A stretch of 64,000 bases of DNA, taken from positions 1,076,368 to 1,140,367 of the forward strand of contig OZ026850.1 in assembly GCA_964023205.1 (NCBI GenBank), written 5' to 3'. Of this stretch, positions 11,081-23,642 are shown one piece after another (the first letter of the stretch is position 1; each line of letters starts with the position of its first letter). A program made the translations under genes and the position numbers. This stretch comes from Lutraria lutraria (lineage: Eukaryota; Mollusca; Bivalvia; Venerida; Mactridae). The notes under the pieces were generated by a model. It did not search any database. It was not told the DNA's origin and saw only the letters and a program-made list of their open reading frames with translations.

Positions 11081-12239
11081 ATAATATGTATCTTTGATAA
11101 TCTCTTCTTGCTTGTTATTATGAGACAAATCAGAAATTTACCTCAAGATATTGCTAGATGACTTAATGTATGATTTCTGTCAACAAGAAACAACAAGACA
11201 TCCAGAGATGTAAATTGTAGATAAATTCTACATTAATGTACATATTATAAAACTACATGTCCGTCCGTCCCCTTAAAATCTTGCTCTATCCACAAGTTTG
11301 GATATCTGCATGATGATCCAATACCTCTTCACACGAACCAGATTATAAAACATAAATACTTAAAAAACATTGATTGTTGGGTGAGAACGTGAACTCAGTT
11401 GTATTTTTCATTTGATACAGAATTTATTATCTCCCTTGGATAACCTAGTTTTGACACAAATACAAAATTAACATTAGAATGTTTTCATACCAAGTCAGGC
11501 CCGTAGGAATCTAGTTAGATTGGGGGAGATAATTATAAATTTTGCCCGACATCGGAGGGAGATAGGCGTGGAGAAATATTTAAGCCTTTTAATTACCATC
11601 TTAATCAAAACGAATGAGGTGCTAGTACTGAGTCCCCTTCGCTTCTTACGGCCCTGCAAGTTACCTCACAGTCAACATAATGAATGAATAATGTTTGTAG
11701 AACTAGCTGGAAACAAGTGTTTCCCTTCAAAGATAGAAATTAAAAGATGGAACAAAACAGTCTATACTGTTCATAGAATATCGCTTATTACTGAAAAAAA
11801 TCTTAACAAAACTAAAATTCATTTATAAACCAAACGGCTTGAATTAATATTGTCATGTGCAAAGAACGAAAACTCGTTTGTATCTATATGAATTAACTTT
11901 AAGTTCATTGCCTCTCTTTGATGAACTTTTATGCGATATTAGAACATCGTAGTTATAAAACAATGTAAAACACCATCATCACCTTCGTTAAAAGCATCAG
12001 TAACAACAACTAAAACATCGTTGTCAATTATTTTCTCACTCATCGACAACAACATAATTATATATCACACAAACAACAGTATATCACACAAACAACATTT
12101 TGATAAGCAACAGCAACAACAACATTAACACAATCAACAAAATACTAATCGACGTCATCACAAATTTACATTTTCTGTATACTAGGTTATTTATACCCAT
12201 ATAGCGTCAGATACATTAACTTACCAATCATGAACAGTT
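11081..12239. other. intergenic, no gene; CAACAA-rich tract at its end
   Basis: No supported coding sequence. From about 11950 to 12170 the sequence is rich in AACAAC/ATCA trinucleotide-like repeats. The rest is unremarkable AT-rich DNA. Confidence 0.5.
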
Positions 12240-13808
12240 TAATACTAGAGTTATGTACCTTTAATGTTAGTACTAGAGTTATGTACCTTTAATGTTGATA
12301 CTAGAGTTATGCACCTTTAATGTTGGTACTAGAGTTATGTACCTTTAATGTTGGTACTAGAGTTATGTACCTTTAATGTTGGTGTTAGAGTTATGCACCT
12401 TTAATGTTGGTACTATAGGTATGTACCTTTAATGTTAGTACTAGAGTTATTTATCTTTTATGTAAGTACTAGAGTTATGTACCTTTACTGTTGGTACAAG
12501 AGTTATGTACCTTTAATGTTAGTACTACAGTTATGTACCTTTAATGTTAGTACTAGAGTTATGTACCTTTAATGTCAGTACTACAGTTATGTACCTTTAA
12601 TATTAGTACTACAGTTATGTACCTTTAATGTTGGTACTAGAGTTATGTACCTTTACTGTTGGTACAAGAGTTATGTACCTTTAATGTTAGTACTACAGTT
12701 ATGTACCTTTAATGTTGGTACTACAGTTATGTACCTTTAATGTCAGTACTACAGTTATGTACCTTTAATGTTGGTACTAGAGTTATGTACCTTTATGTTA
12801 GTACTAGAGTTATTCATCTTTTATGTAAGTACAAGAGTTATATACCTTTAATGTTGGTACTATAGTTATGTACCTTTAATGTTAGTACTAGAGTTATTTA
12901 TCTTTTATGTAAGTACTAGAGTTATGTACCTTTACTGTTGGTACAAGAGTTATGTACCTTTAATGTTAGTACTACAGTTATGTACCTTTAATGTTGGTAC
13001 TAGAGTTATGTACCTTTAATGTCAGTACTACAGTTATGTACCTTTAATGTTGGTACTAGAGCTATGTACCTTTAATGTTAGTACTAGAGTTATTTATCTT
13101 TTATGTAAGTACAAGAGTTATGTACCTTCAATGTTGGTACTATAGTTATGTACCTTTAATGTTAGTACTAGAGTTATTTATCTTTTATGTAAGTACTAGA
13201 GTTATGTACCTTTAATGTTGGTACTAGAGTTATGTACCTTTAATGTCAGTACTATTGTAATGTACCTTTAATGTTTGTACTAGAGTTATGTACCTTTAAT
13301 GTTGGTACTAGAGTTATGTACCTTTAATATTAGTACTAGAGTTATGTACCTTTTATGTTGGTACTAGAGTTATGTACCTTTAATGTTAGTACTAGAGTTA
13401 TGTACCTTCAATGTTGGTACTAGAGTTATGTACCTTTAATGTTGGTACTAGAGTTATGTACCTTTAAATTAGTACTAGAGTTATGTACCTTTAATGTTGG
13501 TACTAGAGTTATGTACCTTTAATGTCAGTATTATAGTTATGTACCTTTAATGTCAGTACTATAGTTATGTACCTTTAATGTCAGTACTAGAGTTATGTAC
13601 CTTTAATGTTTGTACTAGAGTTATAAACCTTTAATATTAGTACTACAGTTATGTACCTTTAATGTTAGTACTAGAGTTATGTACCTTTAATGTTAGTACT
13701 AGAGTTATGTACCTTTAATATTAGTACTACAGTTATGTACCTTTAAATGAGTACAAGAGTTATGTACCTTTAATATTAGTACTAGAGTTATGTACCTTTA
13801 ATGTTGGT
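12240..13808. repeat. 28-bp minisatellite, about 56 units
   Basis: Head-to-tail copies of a 28-bp unit of the form tactagagttatgtacctt+taatgttag. Variants recur in a set order, notably gagttatttatcttttatg followed by taagtactagag at about 12446, 12806, 12893, 13086 and 13176. That indicates higher-order duplication of blocks of units. The length is not a multiple of three and all frames are broken, so it is not coding. Confidence 0.95.
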
Positions 13809-13930
13809 TATACAACATAATAACTTATGCAAAGACAAAACTCATTACTATCATACATAGATAGAAAATCAGAGCAACATATGTTATATTCAATTCCAAA
13901 CCATTATTTCCCACTTCACGATTGAACTAT

Positions 13931-14017
13931 TGATTTAACCTCACTAAAGCAACAACCTCTCAACAATAACATAATTTTGCTACTCACAAAGGATGTTGCT
14001 TTTGAGAGGTTGCACTG
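13931..14017 (-). mobile_element. MITE family A, partial copy
   Basis: One half of the element only (atttaacctcactaaagcaa ... ttttgagaggttgcactg), immediately after the 28-bp minisatellite. Confidence 0.7.
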
Positions 14018-15480
14018 TGTATTCAGTTCCAATGTAGCGTGCATTTAACTAAGTTTAACTATAGAGACTGTGCGGAAACAAATTAATGAATAACCAAGAA
14101 ACAGTGTAAACACAATCAATGGTCAACTAGGAAGTGGTGTATTAAATGTATTTTAATTAAGCCAATCTTAATTTCGATGCATAGAAAAATAAACATTGCA
14201 ACATTATAACATACTACATGTATATTTAATTATTTAGACATTGTAGACATGAAGTTATTGATAGACGGTCATGGTGTACACTGAATAAAACCTTTACCCC
14301 CCCCCCCCCCCCCCCCCTACAAACACCTAGATAAAATAAGATTTATTGGCACTCACTAAAAAGGCCATTGATCAATTTAAACAGTTTTGAGCTGGTAAAT
14401 TATTACATGACGTTGACAGAACAGAACAGATACTTTATTACATGACTTGAGCCTCGGTTCATCATTATTTGCATAATACAAATATATACATAATTTACAT
14501 TCAACATGAATAAGTAAGGAACAAAAACAGAGGGTAAGGGAAACTAAATATGTAAATTAAAAATTATATTTAAGCTAAATGTGCAGAAATATTAAGAGAA
14601 GTTAATTAGTCATGTTCTTACCACAATTCCTCAATATATGCGGTGAGGGTTTAAAATTTTTGATCAATGTATTTTTTATATACTCTCCTCTTTCATCGTT
14701 ATATATACAAGGGCTGTCCTAAAGTATCACATAAATATTTTCTGTTTATATCAAACATCACACAATTTCCAAAAAATATACTTTTTACAAATAGTATTAT
14801 CAGAGACGTAGATAACATTATCTATGTCTCTTGTATTGTCTTTTCCGTGGTAAATACAAAAAAATAGTTGCGTGTATCTCAGATAATAATATGTTTGCAC
14901 AACGTTCAATACAGTTCATATTAATACAATAGACTTCATAAGTACATTAGTAGCTGTTACCTTTTCTATAAGATTGGTCCATAGCTCTATAAGAAAGGCA
15001 AACAATAATTAACGATGAAATCTGTCAGTGCTTTGTTGAAATTAGCATTTATTAAAAAAAAAATTAATCAAGATCGTTTTCCCCTCACAATTGTACGAAC
15101 TATAAAAAGTACGAAATTCATACAGGAAACTGGAATTATTATTATTTATTAATTAGTTTATACTTGACACAAATATACAAGAATTTAATTGAAATTAACG
15201 TGTGAAGTAATTGTCGATCCGACCAAAATGGAGGAAGTGTCAAGTTTAGTGATTATCACATGAAAAGGGGCAATTTTAAGAGGTGACAAATCACTTAACA
15301 CGATTTTAAATAGAAAATACGCCGCTGCAGGCTAATCAGATAATTGTGTACATTGTATAAAACGAAACGAAATCTAACAATGATCATTAGCTGTTCGAAT
15401 ACCGTACAGTAAATACTGACTGATAACATTGCTTACAATTTTTTTCAAATCCAGAATTGTTTTATCTGCAGAATTAGCGC
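14018..15480. other. intergenic, AT-rich; poly-C tract
   Basis: No supported gene. A C homopolymer of about 20 nt lies near 14297-14318. The stretch from 14410 to 14990 might be the degraded tail of a LINE-like element, but I see no reverse-transcriptase motif. Confidence 0.4.
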
Positions 15481-15540
15481 CATTCCGGTCATTTTCGTTC
15501 ATTTCAAATTGCGACAGTGAAGTAACAAAGGTCATCCGCC

Positions 15541-16005
15541 ATGTTTGGAGCTACGTCAAGTCCATCACGTGTCAAGGTCATGTCAGCTAAAAGAATCATC
15601 CTACGTCGAGCTCAAAACAGTTTCCGCCGTGCTTGCGATCAAATAGTTTTGCTAAATCGTCGAATGGAGGGTGTTTTGTACCGATATCATAAAGCGCGGA
15701 CGAATACAAACCGTAGCTTCCGGTATAAACTGCGCCTGCGCCTTGCGATAGTTGAAGGTGCCCGGAATATGTTTTATGAATATGCAAACAGAAAGGCTCA
15801 TGAAATTGTTAAACTTCGCCGTGATCTCTTCGGTGAAATTGTAGAAGTGATCAGCGATGACTCCGCGTCTGATCATTTCTACGCAGCTGATACACAAGAC
15901 GCTGAGTATGACGACGATGATGATGATTATGACGTCACTTCCGGTGAATCAGATATAGAAGAAAACGAAGACGAGGAGGAGATGGAAGCTGAGTGGAGTC
16001 CCTGA
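15541..16005 (+). CDS. intronless 154-aa protein, possible IER2/IER5-like immediate-early protein
   Basis: The ATG is in a good context (ccgccATGt). Residues about 15-100 are basic and helical (RRAQNSFRRACDQIVLLNRR, VLYRYHKARTNTNRSF, YKLRLRLAIVEGARNMFYEY, ANRKAHEIVKLRRDLFGEIV). The last about 45 residues are very acidic (AEYDDDDDDYDV, EENEDEEEMEAEW). The central pattern Y-H-x-R...R-L...L-x-L-x-L-V...AR-x-x-Y...A-x-x-E resembles the conserved N-terminal module of IER2/IER5, which are also intronless, but this is by eye and weak. If right, the product would be a stress- or serum-induced nuclear regulator. Higher GC than its surroundings and a following AATAAA support a real gene. Reverse frames over it are shadows. 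Confidence 0.75.
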   Translation: MFGATSSPSRVKVMSAKRIILRRAQNSFRRACDQIVLLNRRMEGVLYRYHKARTNTNRSFRYKLRLRLAIVEGARNMFYEYANRKAHEIVKLRRDLFGEIVEVISDDSASDHFYAADTQDAEYDDDDDDYDVTSGESDIEENEDEEEMEAEWSP

Positions 16006-16237
16006 GACGGACCTACGTAGCAGACTGATGAAAACAAAGGCCCTTTTTAGGGCCAATATATTTTTCGAAAGAATAGTTTTACATTTTCTAGCTCTGTCTT
16101 GTGTCATGTTTTTACATCTTTATAAGCCAGGAAATTTATATAGCAAGCAATGTTTTACGTATCACGGCCTTTTCTTCGTTCATTATGTTTATAATGTCTG
16201 TTCCTGTTGAGGTGTTTTTTTTTGCCTAAATTCTATG

Positions 16238-16243
16238 AATAAA
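16238..16243 (+). promoter_or_regulatory. polyadenylation signal of the 154-aa gene
   Basis: AATAAA about 230 nt after the stop. The short 3' UTR contains at least one ATTTA motif (near 16131), as seen in unstable mRNAs. Confidence 0.5.
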
Positions 16244-17440
16244 TATTTTATAATCAATTAGAATCGGAGAAAAGTGCACTGAGAGTCTACGCTCGTATGC
16301 GAAAATTCCATTTTATCAGGTACGTATATAACGTTAAAAATAGTAATTTAAGGCCAATGAGATAATTGCCTGGTTTCCGCAAACATCCGTAAACTAAGAC
16401 AGCAGCTTCCGGGAAGGTCGACAGAATTAATTTTCAAGAACACATAAACGTTTTTACATACGAATATTAAGTTCAAGGCATATGAAAATAAGAAATGCAA
16501 GAAAAAAAACGACACTGAAAAGGTCCACGGGCGGTAGAAAAATGAGTCGACCGAGTTAGCGGAAATCAAGAACTTTTTCACGCCTGAAAACTAAGGTTTT
16601 GAACCAGCTCTTAGAAACAGATTAATATCTGGTATAACGGAGTGATGACTCTCCATGTTGCCGCAATAGTGTTGGCGAGGTGTAAATAAGAAATATTATC
16701 TTCTCACTGAAGAGCTACCTTCGAGTTGAAGAGCTATATTATCTCCTCATTGAAGAGCTACCATCGAGTTGAAGAGCTCTCACTAAAGTCAAACATGGCG
16801 GAATTATTGTCACCGGAAAGTATACAAAAAAGAGCATTTAAGTGATTTCGGATATTGACAGACGGGGATGTATTTGTTTGCTAATTTATTCATCTCAAAT
16901 AAAAATATACGAAAATAAGTCCTATCTGTGTATAAGTAAACATAATACAATTACCGTGGAAGTATATGATCTACAAGGCTCTCTTAAAATTGTTGAAACG
17001 TTCTACTTGTCAGTCTTTCCTCCTAATTATCCCCCAAAATGACTTAATTATGGCATTCTATTAACCAAACTGGGTGCTTGTATATTGAACAGAACAGAAT
17101 AGAACAAAATAGAGCAGATCAGAGCAGAACAGAACAGAACCGAGCAAATAAGAACTGAATAGAATATAAAATAGAGTTGAGTTGATCACATGTTCAAGTT
17201 GAGTTGATCACATGATTAAGTTGAGTTTGTCACATGATCAAGTTGAGTTAGTCACATGATCATAAAAATAAATTATCTGTATAATGAGAAGGTTTGCAAT
17301 ACTAGTATTGAAGTGATCTCAGCGTGGGATTATACAATATATCATATGTCCGGCCCTTTGGCGGGCCCCTTTTGTTGCAATCGGACAAAAAGACCCCTGT
17401 GATGTTATGTCATGTGATCGATCACCTCAAGCAAGTGTTT
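16244..17440. other. intergenic with short tandem repeats
   Basis: No gene. About 16700-16775 holds two copies of gaagagctaccatcgagttg. About 17090-17150 is a degenerate agaacagaac tract. About 17173-17266 holds five copies of a 22-bp unit gttgagttgatcacatgatc containing the palindrome TGATCA. Confidence 0.6.
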
Positions 17441-17446
17441 CGAAAA

Positions 17447-17654
17447 TACTGTATTTTCATTTATTTTCGCTGGGCTCAATTTTCGTGGTTTTTACTAAAA
17501 TGGCTATTTCGTGGGGACATAAATTCGTTGATTTAGATTTTTGAAAAAAGACTTATCTCTGCATTTAAATTTGTTGGTATTTGATTTCGTGAATGAGTCG
17601 ACCTACGAAATTCACGAAATTCAATCCCCAACGAAAATTGATGATTCCACAGTA
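17447..17654 (+). mobile_element. MITE family E (TACTGTATTTTCGTTGGG type), copy 1
   Basis: A 200-bp element shared with 47499-47691 and, inverted, 51058-51268. It starts tactgtattttc, carries tcaattttcgtggtttttac and ataaattcgttgattt, and ends attgatgattccacagta. The two ends are inverted relative to each other (TACTGT...ACAGTA). Confidence 0.8.
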
Positions 17655-18223
17655 ATTCTGGACGTATTTATTACTGTCTGGTAATTTCACGATGCCTTAC
17701 TGTAGGTCTGAATAAAAATGTTGGCATCTACTTTACATGTCCGCAATTGTGTGACGGGTTGATATTAAGTATTCTCTTTACATGAAACTGATTCATTCAT
17801 CGTGAGATGGTATAAAACAAACAAATCGTTGAAATCAATCAGTCAAGTAGTCTAATTTACTGATAAAACAACCCTAAGTAATACTTAACACTCGAATTCC
17901 CCTCCTGACAGATCCGGGAAGGTCCCGTATGACTCAACGTTAGACTTTACAACAGAATCATCGTTTTAGACCACTTGAAAATGTCTAACGACCTAATTGT
18001 GTTTGGTGACGAAGTAAAAGCGAATCAAATCGAAGAGACTCGCGGTTTCAAATATTTAAGTACATTTGTATATTAAAATGTTAAGTGAGGTCAAATATAT
18101 CATCATATAAGTATTACAGTCTTGCTATTTTAAGAAATCACCTATTGAAAGATTGCTTTACTGACTGAAGATATGACACAGTTATCTGGTAAACGTTACG
18201 AGAGAGTCACCTCTTAACACAGA

Positions 18224-18531
18224 GCCTGCCCGATTAGCTCAGTGGTTAGTGCGTTGGTCTACTGATCAAGAGGTTATGAGTTCGAAGCCGGGGCGATGCT
18301 CATATACTGTCCGTGACAAATTTAACTGAAGATATAACATCCTATGTTCAATGGTCCTCCGCCTCTGAGTTATGTGGGGTAGCTTTGCAGAAGCTTGCTG
18401 ATAGAATGTGGTTAGTACAAGCTAAGGCCCAAATGGAGTCCAGGAAAGCTGGTTAAGATAACTACCCGCCGCGATATGACTGAAATAATGTTGAAAATGG
18501 CGTTAAACCCGATGAAATAAAAATAAATCTC
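18224..18531 (+). mobile_element. tRNA-derived SINE, full length with target-site duplication
   Basis: The head looks like a tRNA with pol III boxes: A box TAGCTCAGTGGTTAG and B box GGTTATGAGTTCGAAGCC. A unique body follows, then gttgaaaatggcgttaaacc and an A/T-rich tail. AACACAGA occurs on both sides (18216-18223 and 18532-18539), a probable target-site duplication. The gttgaaaa..cgttaaac tail recurs in two other SINEs here and recalls the Meta-domain SINEs known from bivalves. Not a functional tRNA gene, because the acceptor stem is not paired. Confidence 0.85.
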
Positions 18532-19727
18532 AACACAGAACTTCACAATGAGATCCATCCGATGACTTTGGAAGAACAATGCAAGACTTAGGTATCAAAA
18601 TGGATGAGGGCGCGATGTTAAGGTTTACTGTTCAACCTAGGACTTTCCATTAAGTTGGCGACTTTTTAACGACAACAACGGTTTTATATTTCACTATTAA
18701 ATACAAATAAACTGTTTTATTCAAGGTCATTTAACTTTCTAAAAGCAAATTTAAAACGTTCACTTGTTACGCGATTAGATGTACTTAAACGAACCGCGTC
18801 GCCATGGCATTTAGCCACGACCTAAGACGGAATTCGGAAATTATCATCGACCTGAGGACAAAAATCTACGGACTGGTTCCCAATGACGCCTCTGCGTTCA
18901 TTAGGATCGTGGAACGGGTACCAATTTAACAAATTTCTTGCCTTGGATTCACGAAATTGAAGTGCACTTATGTGTAAAGTTAAATTCATTATATTTAGAC
19001 CTTTAATGCGACGTAAGTGGAAAGTGGTACAAACTGTAACGTGATTATATATAAGACTTTACATCAAGCGGTCAAATCAAAATCAATTTAATTATTGAAG
19101 ATTTAATCCGCGGAGGTAACTTTAGTCGAGATTAATGTAGGAATAATAGAATTTTGGAGATTTAAGCATTACATTAATTCCACGTCCTTCTGATATATCA
19201 CGTGATTACAGAAAACATGTAGGAGTGGAACATGTCGACATTTCGTGTTTTTTAATATAAAACTATATAATAATCAAAGATTTGGAGAAAAATTGTGAAA
19301 ATTGAATTTGTCGACATTTTGTGATTATTAATTAAAACTCAAAGATTTTGAGAAAAAATGTGAAAGTAGAATCTATTGACATTTTGTGTTTTTTAGTATA
19401 AAAAATAAAGCTTTTGTGAAGATTTTTTTAGATCACGCACAGGATAAAAACACAGATGATACAATCGACGATAAATTGAAATAAATCACTTTTTAAAATG
19501 TGATTTATGAAAAAGGTTACCACACAGTTTTCTACGTTTCGAGCAACTCGTTTTGTGGATTTTATGTTTTTTTTTTAAATTAATTTCATTATGAAATAAA
19601 TCTGGATTTGTTGTCACGTGAAGAAAACAACAATTAAATGTCAGGTAAATATGTTTTAGTTCTTTTTAAGTAGTTTTAAGTATATTCAATCAATTTCATT
19701 GTAACATTTATTTAAAAAATGTATAAC

Positions 19728-19889
19728 AGTGCAACCTCTACAGAACAACACCCTTCAGGATTAGCAAAGTTATGTTGTTGTTTTTGAGAGGTTGTTGCTC
19801 TTCAGAGGTTAAATTAATAGTAAAATTGTGCAATGGGGAAAATCATGCTATTGTTGAAGGGAGGTTGTTGCTCAAGAAAGGTTGTACTC
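19728..19889 (+). mobile_element. MITE family A copy
   Basis: Runs from cagtgcaacctctacagaac to ggttgtact. The interior matches the family (agcaaagttatgttgttgtt, gaggttgttgctcaagaaag). Confidence 0.8.
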
Positions 19890-20770
19890 TATCTAGTTTC
19901 TAAACATTATCGACATTTATAAAAAATAGCTATTTACCCTTTAAACGAACGAATGAACAGACGGACCCACGCTGGAACGAAATTGAATTTTCCTAAATAT
20001 ATACATGTATATGTGTGCGTAGTATAACTAGCGAATTAAATATATGTGTAACATGTTCTAAAGTGTAAGCCGACTAATACATATGTTGATTTTTGTTGTC
20101 CCACTAAAAGAAACGAAATTACCTAACCCTAAAATAAGATGTTTGTTAAAAGGAGCGAATTCACAGGGCACGAAACCCTGCTATACGTCTACAATACATT
20201 GTCCATTTAAAAACAATCAGTTTAGTTCTCCAATTAAGTCACGGGAATTTTAGACACGAGGTATCATGGTATAATCAGTTAAATACAGTAATGTCTCGAT
20301 ATTTAGACCACACAGGGGACATAAATCCTTAAATATTGCTTGGATGTCTTAAGAAATATAAAAAAAACCAGTCCGAAAATTTTGGTTAGTCGTCGAGTGA
20401 TGTTTTTACTTTGTATAAAGAACGAATCTGTCCCAGTTCCGGGGTTGTAAAACTTATATGAATCGGTCTCCGAGCCGAAATGTCTAAGACATTCTTGATG
20501 TACTATGGTTTAAATTGCTGTCTTGATATACATTCAGTCGATTATGTTGTTAGAATAATGTGTCAATAATATCAGTATTGTCTGATCATGATTAATTCAG
20601 AAATATAAAAAGTCAAGATGTGAGATTTGAGGTCGGAGACGGATCTCAAGTTTTATAACCTCGGGACCAGGATATCACGGCCATGTGAAATGGACTCAGT
20701 CACGTTATTTTACGCCTAGGAACACTTAAGTCAGTTATTGATTCCTTTCGTTTATTTAGCCCATATTTTG

Positions 20771-20968
20771 ATGAGGCGTGAAAAGTTCGTTTCTGGTGCG
20801 ATCCTAATTTTCGCCCGTGACCCTAAACTTTTCAGGCATACGGCTCGAGGAACGGTACACCCACATTATAACCTTTTCTACCTTTTCTACACGCTTTGAA
20901 GAGCAAAATACTCTGCCCTTAATGCACATACTCCTTTTTAATGAGCATGTAACCGGAAACAAACAAAT
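20771..20968 (+). repeat. dispersed repeat J, copy 1
   Basis: About 200 bp shared with 37935-38136 and 51314-51450. Common text includes gaggcgtgaaaagttcgttt, cttttcaggcatacggctcg, cacgctttgaagagc and taatgagcatgtaacc. Copies differ by many substitutions. The open frame over it is incidental. Confidence 0.7.
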
Positions 20969-22798
20969 TTATTCCCCCTTTGTATTTAGAAGGCTAACGT
21001 CTGACCTTTAGAAGTGGTAGATTTATTGAATAAAATATACATCAAATACTCCAGTGAGGTTACAGTAAACAATAGACCTATATTTAAGACGATTACGTTT
21101 ATCTTAGAGCTATTAAATAACGAATGAATTTTCTTTGGGATTATTAATGCTGTGAACAGCTTTTGAGTCCACTTTGTTGAAAATCATACGGTGAATTTAC
21201 CGACGTGCTATTTGTACGAGGAACCGTTGAGACGGTTTAAAGGCGATTTAATTAATCCACATAACTTAGTTGATTTGTTAATATTGTCAAACAACTTCAT
21301 GATTTAGAAACTTACAGACGGACGGACATTCTCATGAGTCGAAATTATCCCCACAATTCCAGTTTGTACGTAATTGAACCTCAAAATGCCGAAATTTACC
21401 AATCCTAACCACACAACCACCCTCTAGTGTGTACGGACGGACGGACGGGCAGACTATGAACAAACATATAGATTTTTTTTTATTATTATTTCATTTATCA
21501 ATTAAATACACTCACCAGAAGTTCATTACGTTTTATCGACTATTTCTACTTATTTCAAATAATTTATGTTCCATAATTACGTAATCATGACGTCATTTAA
21601 AGCCTTTTTGCATTTGTGTCTAAATGCGCATGCGCAAAGCTCACTCTGCAATGGTCATAAAATTAATTTCCAAATAAATCATTCGCTCTCATTTCAATCA
21701 TTTCAAAAGATGAAACGTCACTGTTTGCCATCTTATCTTCAAAACTTGGTAATAAATTTCAATTTGGTAATTTAACAATATGAAGATAAGATTTTAGATA
21801 ACAATGTATTTCCAATTTTAGAAAGGCAATAAAACAGGATTTGATTAAACTATCCGTGATATTGAATACGAAATGCACTTATTCAAAGATAAAAGTTGAA
21901 AGCTTTGAACTTTTTAACCGTCATACATTGTTATGTTTATAGAAACCGTAAAATGGCATATTTCATCTGGTCAGTGATAAAATCCAGTTAATGCCGTCTT
22001 TTGTCTACGTTTTGAAGATGTATTGAAAGTAGATTTATTTTGACGTGCGAAACTTAATTGTGTTAATCCATGGCTGAGAGATAAATGCTGCTGGTAGGTT
22101 TTAGGGGCCAGGAGCGTAGAGACGAACAATTAAGGGCTGGCAGAACAGAATAGGAACATATTTCTTTTTTTGTCTTCTTATTTCAGTTACTTATTATTTG
22201 ATCTAGTATAAAAAGAGAATTCCGCTAATTTATTTCATCCAAGGCCGGGTGGTTGACCACTTGTCAATCAAATCATATTCATTTTTCTGTACATTTTTGT
22301 TTGTATGTTTGTAATAATAGAGAAAATTCTGAAAATCGTATACTTAAAATTGTAAGGCGTAATACTGAAGCGGTGATTGGGTAAGATTTCACCGTATAAT
22401 TTTATATAATTGATTTAATTTTTTTGGGGGTAGGGGGTGAGGAATTTATCATACCCCGATGGGTCAGTTCATGGGACAAGATACACGCCAGGAATTCAAA
22501 TAATGATTGTAGGATGCAACATTGAGTTATATTAGACACTTGATTTCGATTTTGAACAAACACAACCACGCGTAATGGACGAATTAAAAGTTTGTTTATT
22601 TGGATTGTCGCGGTTAAAATGGTACGAATCAAAACTATTTATTTAAACGGAATATAGTCACTTAGTAAGTACAAGTATACTGGTCATATTTAATAACGCG
22701 ATGATTTTGTCACGATACAAAATTATCAGTATCCGATATTTTATACGACACTGAAAATGACAGTATATTTATGGCAAAATTTTACGAGATGGTGACAG

Positions 22799-22886
22799 AA
22801 ATCGTAACTACTCGGGTATTTCCGGGTTTTCCCGTCACTTGGAAATACGCATTATCTTCAGACAAACGCTGACGAGTTCCAACTGA
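22799..22886 (+). mobile_element. MITE family B (CAATCGTAACTACTCGG ends), short form
   Basis: Begins aatcgtaactactcgg, ends cgagttccaactg; shares aatacgcattatcttcagac with other copies. Terminal inverted repeats are imperfect here. Confidence 0.7.
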
Positions 22887-23642
22887 CGTCAATATTCGAA
22901 CTGCTGTCGTATGATGATGATTCGATTTTTGTTGAAATTGAAATGTACGATACGATATATCAGCCGGACGGTTAATATCGGAGTTATTTAAATGAAGAAA
23001 CCGATTCGCAGCAGTTATAATTTGTAGTATGTTTGGTACTCCGTTGTCTGCGTTTTTAAATGTGCTGAGTGTATATAACAAAATGATTGTTGTCTTTCAC
23101 CGACTACATGGCCATTAACCACTTCTGTTTATCGATAATGGACAGAACTTCGATTGATTTAAATGTCAAAAGTCTTCTTTATATAACGTTTAACAGTACG
23201 TTATGGAAATGTGATTTCTGTTAAAATTTTGAAAATAATTCATTTGTGAACTTAATTGTTTCACGATAACTTGGTTGATAGTTTTTTTTTCATTTAATTG
23301 AAACAGACGTGAGTATTATAATTATTTTCTACACTTTATGTAAAATATATTCGACGGTTAAAATGACAAAAATTTATTCAATTACTGAATGAAATAATAA
23401 CAAAGGCTGTTGAAGTATTATGAATTATATATTTTTCTTGTTAAGTCGACTTTATTACATGATAAAGTATATTTTTGTTTGGCTTCAGAATTAATAGACC
23501 CAATGAATAACCATGTGACAGTCAGCATCGAATGGATGAAAATCTTTCCGCTGCATTGAAATCTTTTCGTTACATTGAAATTCATCGCACAATCGATTAT
23601 TTAAGTCACTTTCTGACTAAGTGAAAGTTTTACTTTTAAATT

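Larger units (their letters stand above)
18540..22795. other. intergenic, dispersed repeats only
   Basis: No supported gene. It holds the repeat copies listed separately at 19728 and 20771. A stretch at about 20290-20700 has inverted-repeat character (CAGTAATGTCTCG near its start) but is too diverged to classify. A GCGCATGCGC palindrome (NRF-1-like) lies near 21626. Confidence 0.5.

Noticed and set aside
12240..13808. CRISPR-like array
   Set aside because: Units are contiguous 28-bp tandem copies without unique spacers, in a eukaryotic genome.
18228..18300. tRNA gene call from A and B boxes
   Set aside because: The acceptor arm does not pair and the sequence runs into a SINE body with target-site duplication.
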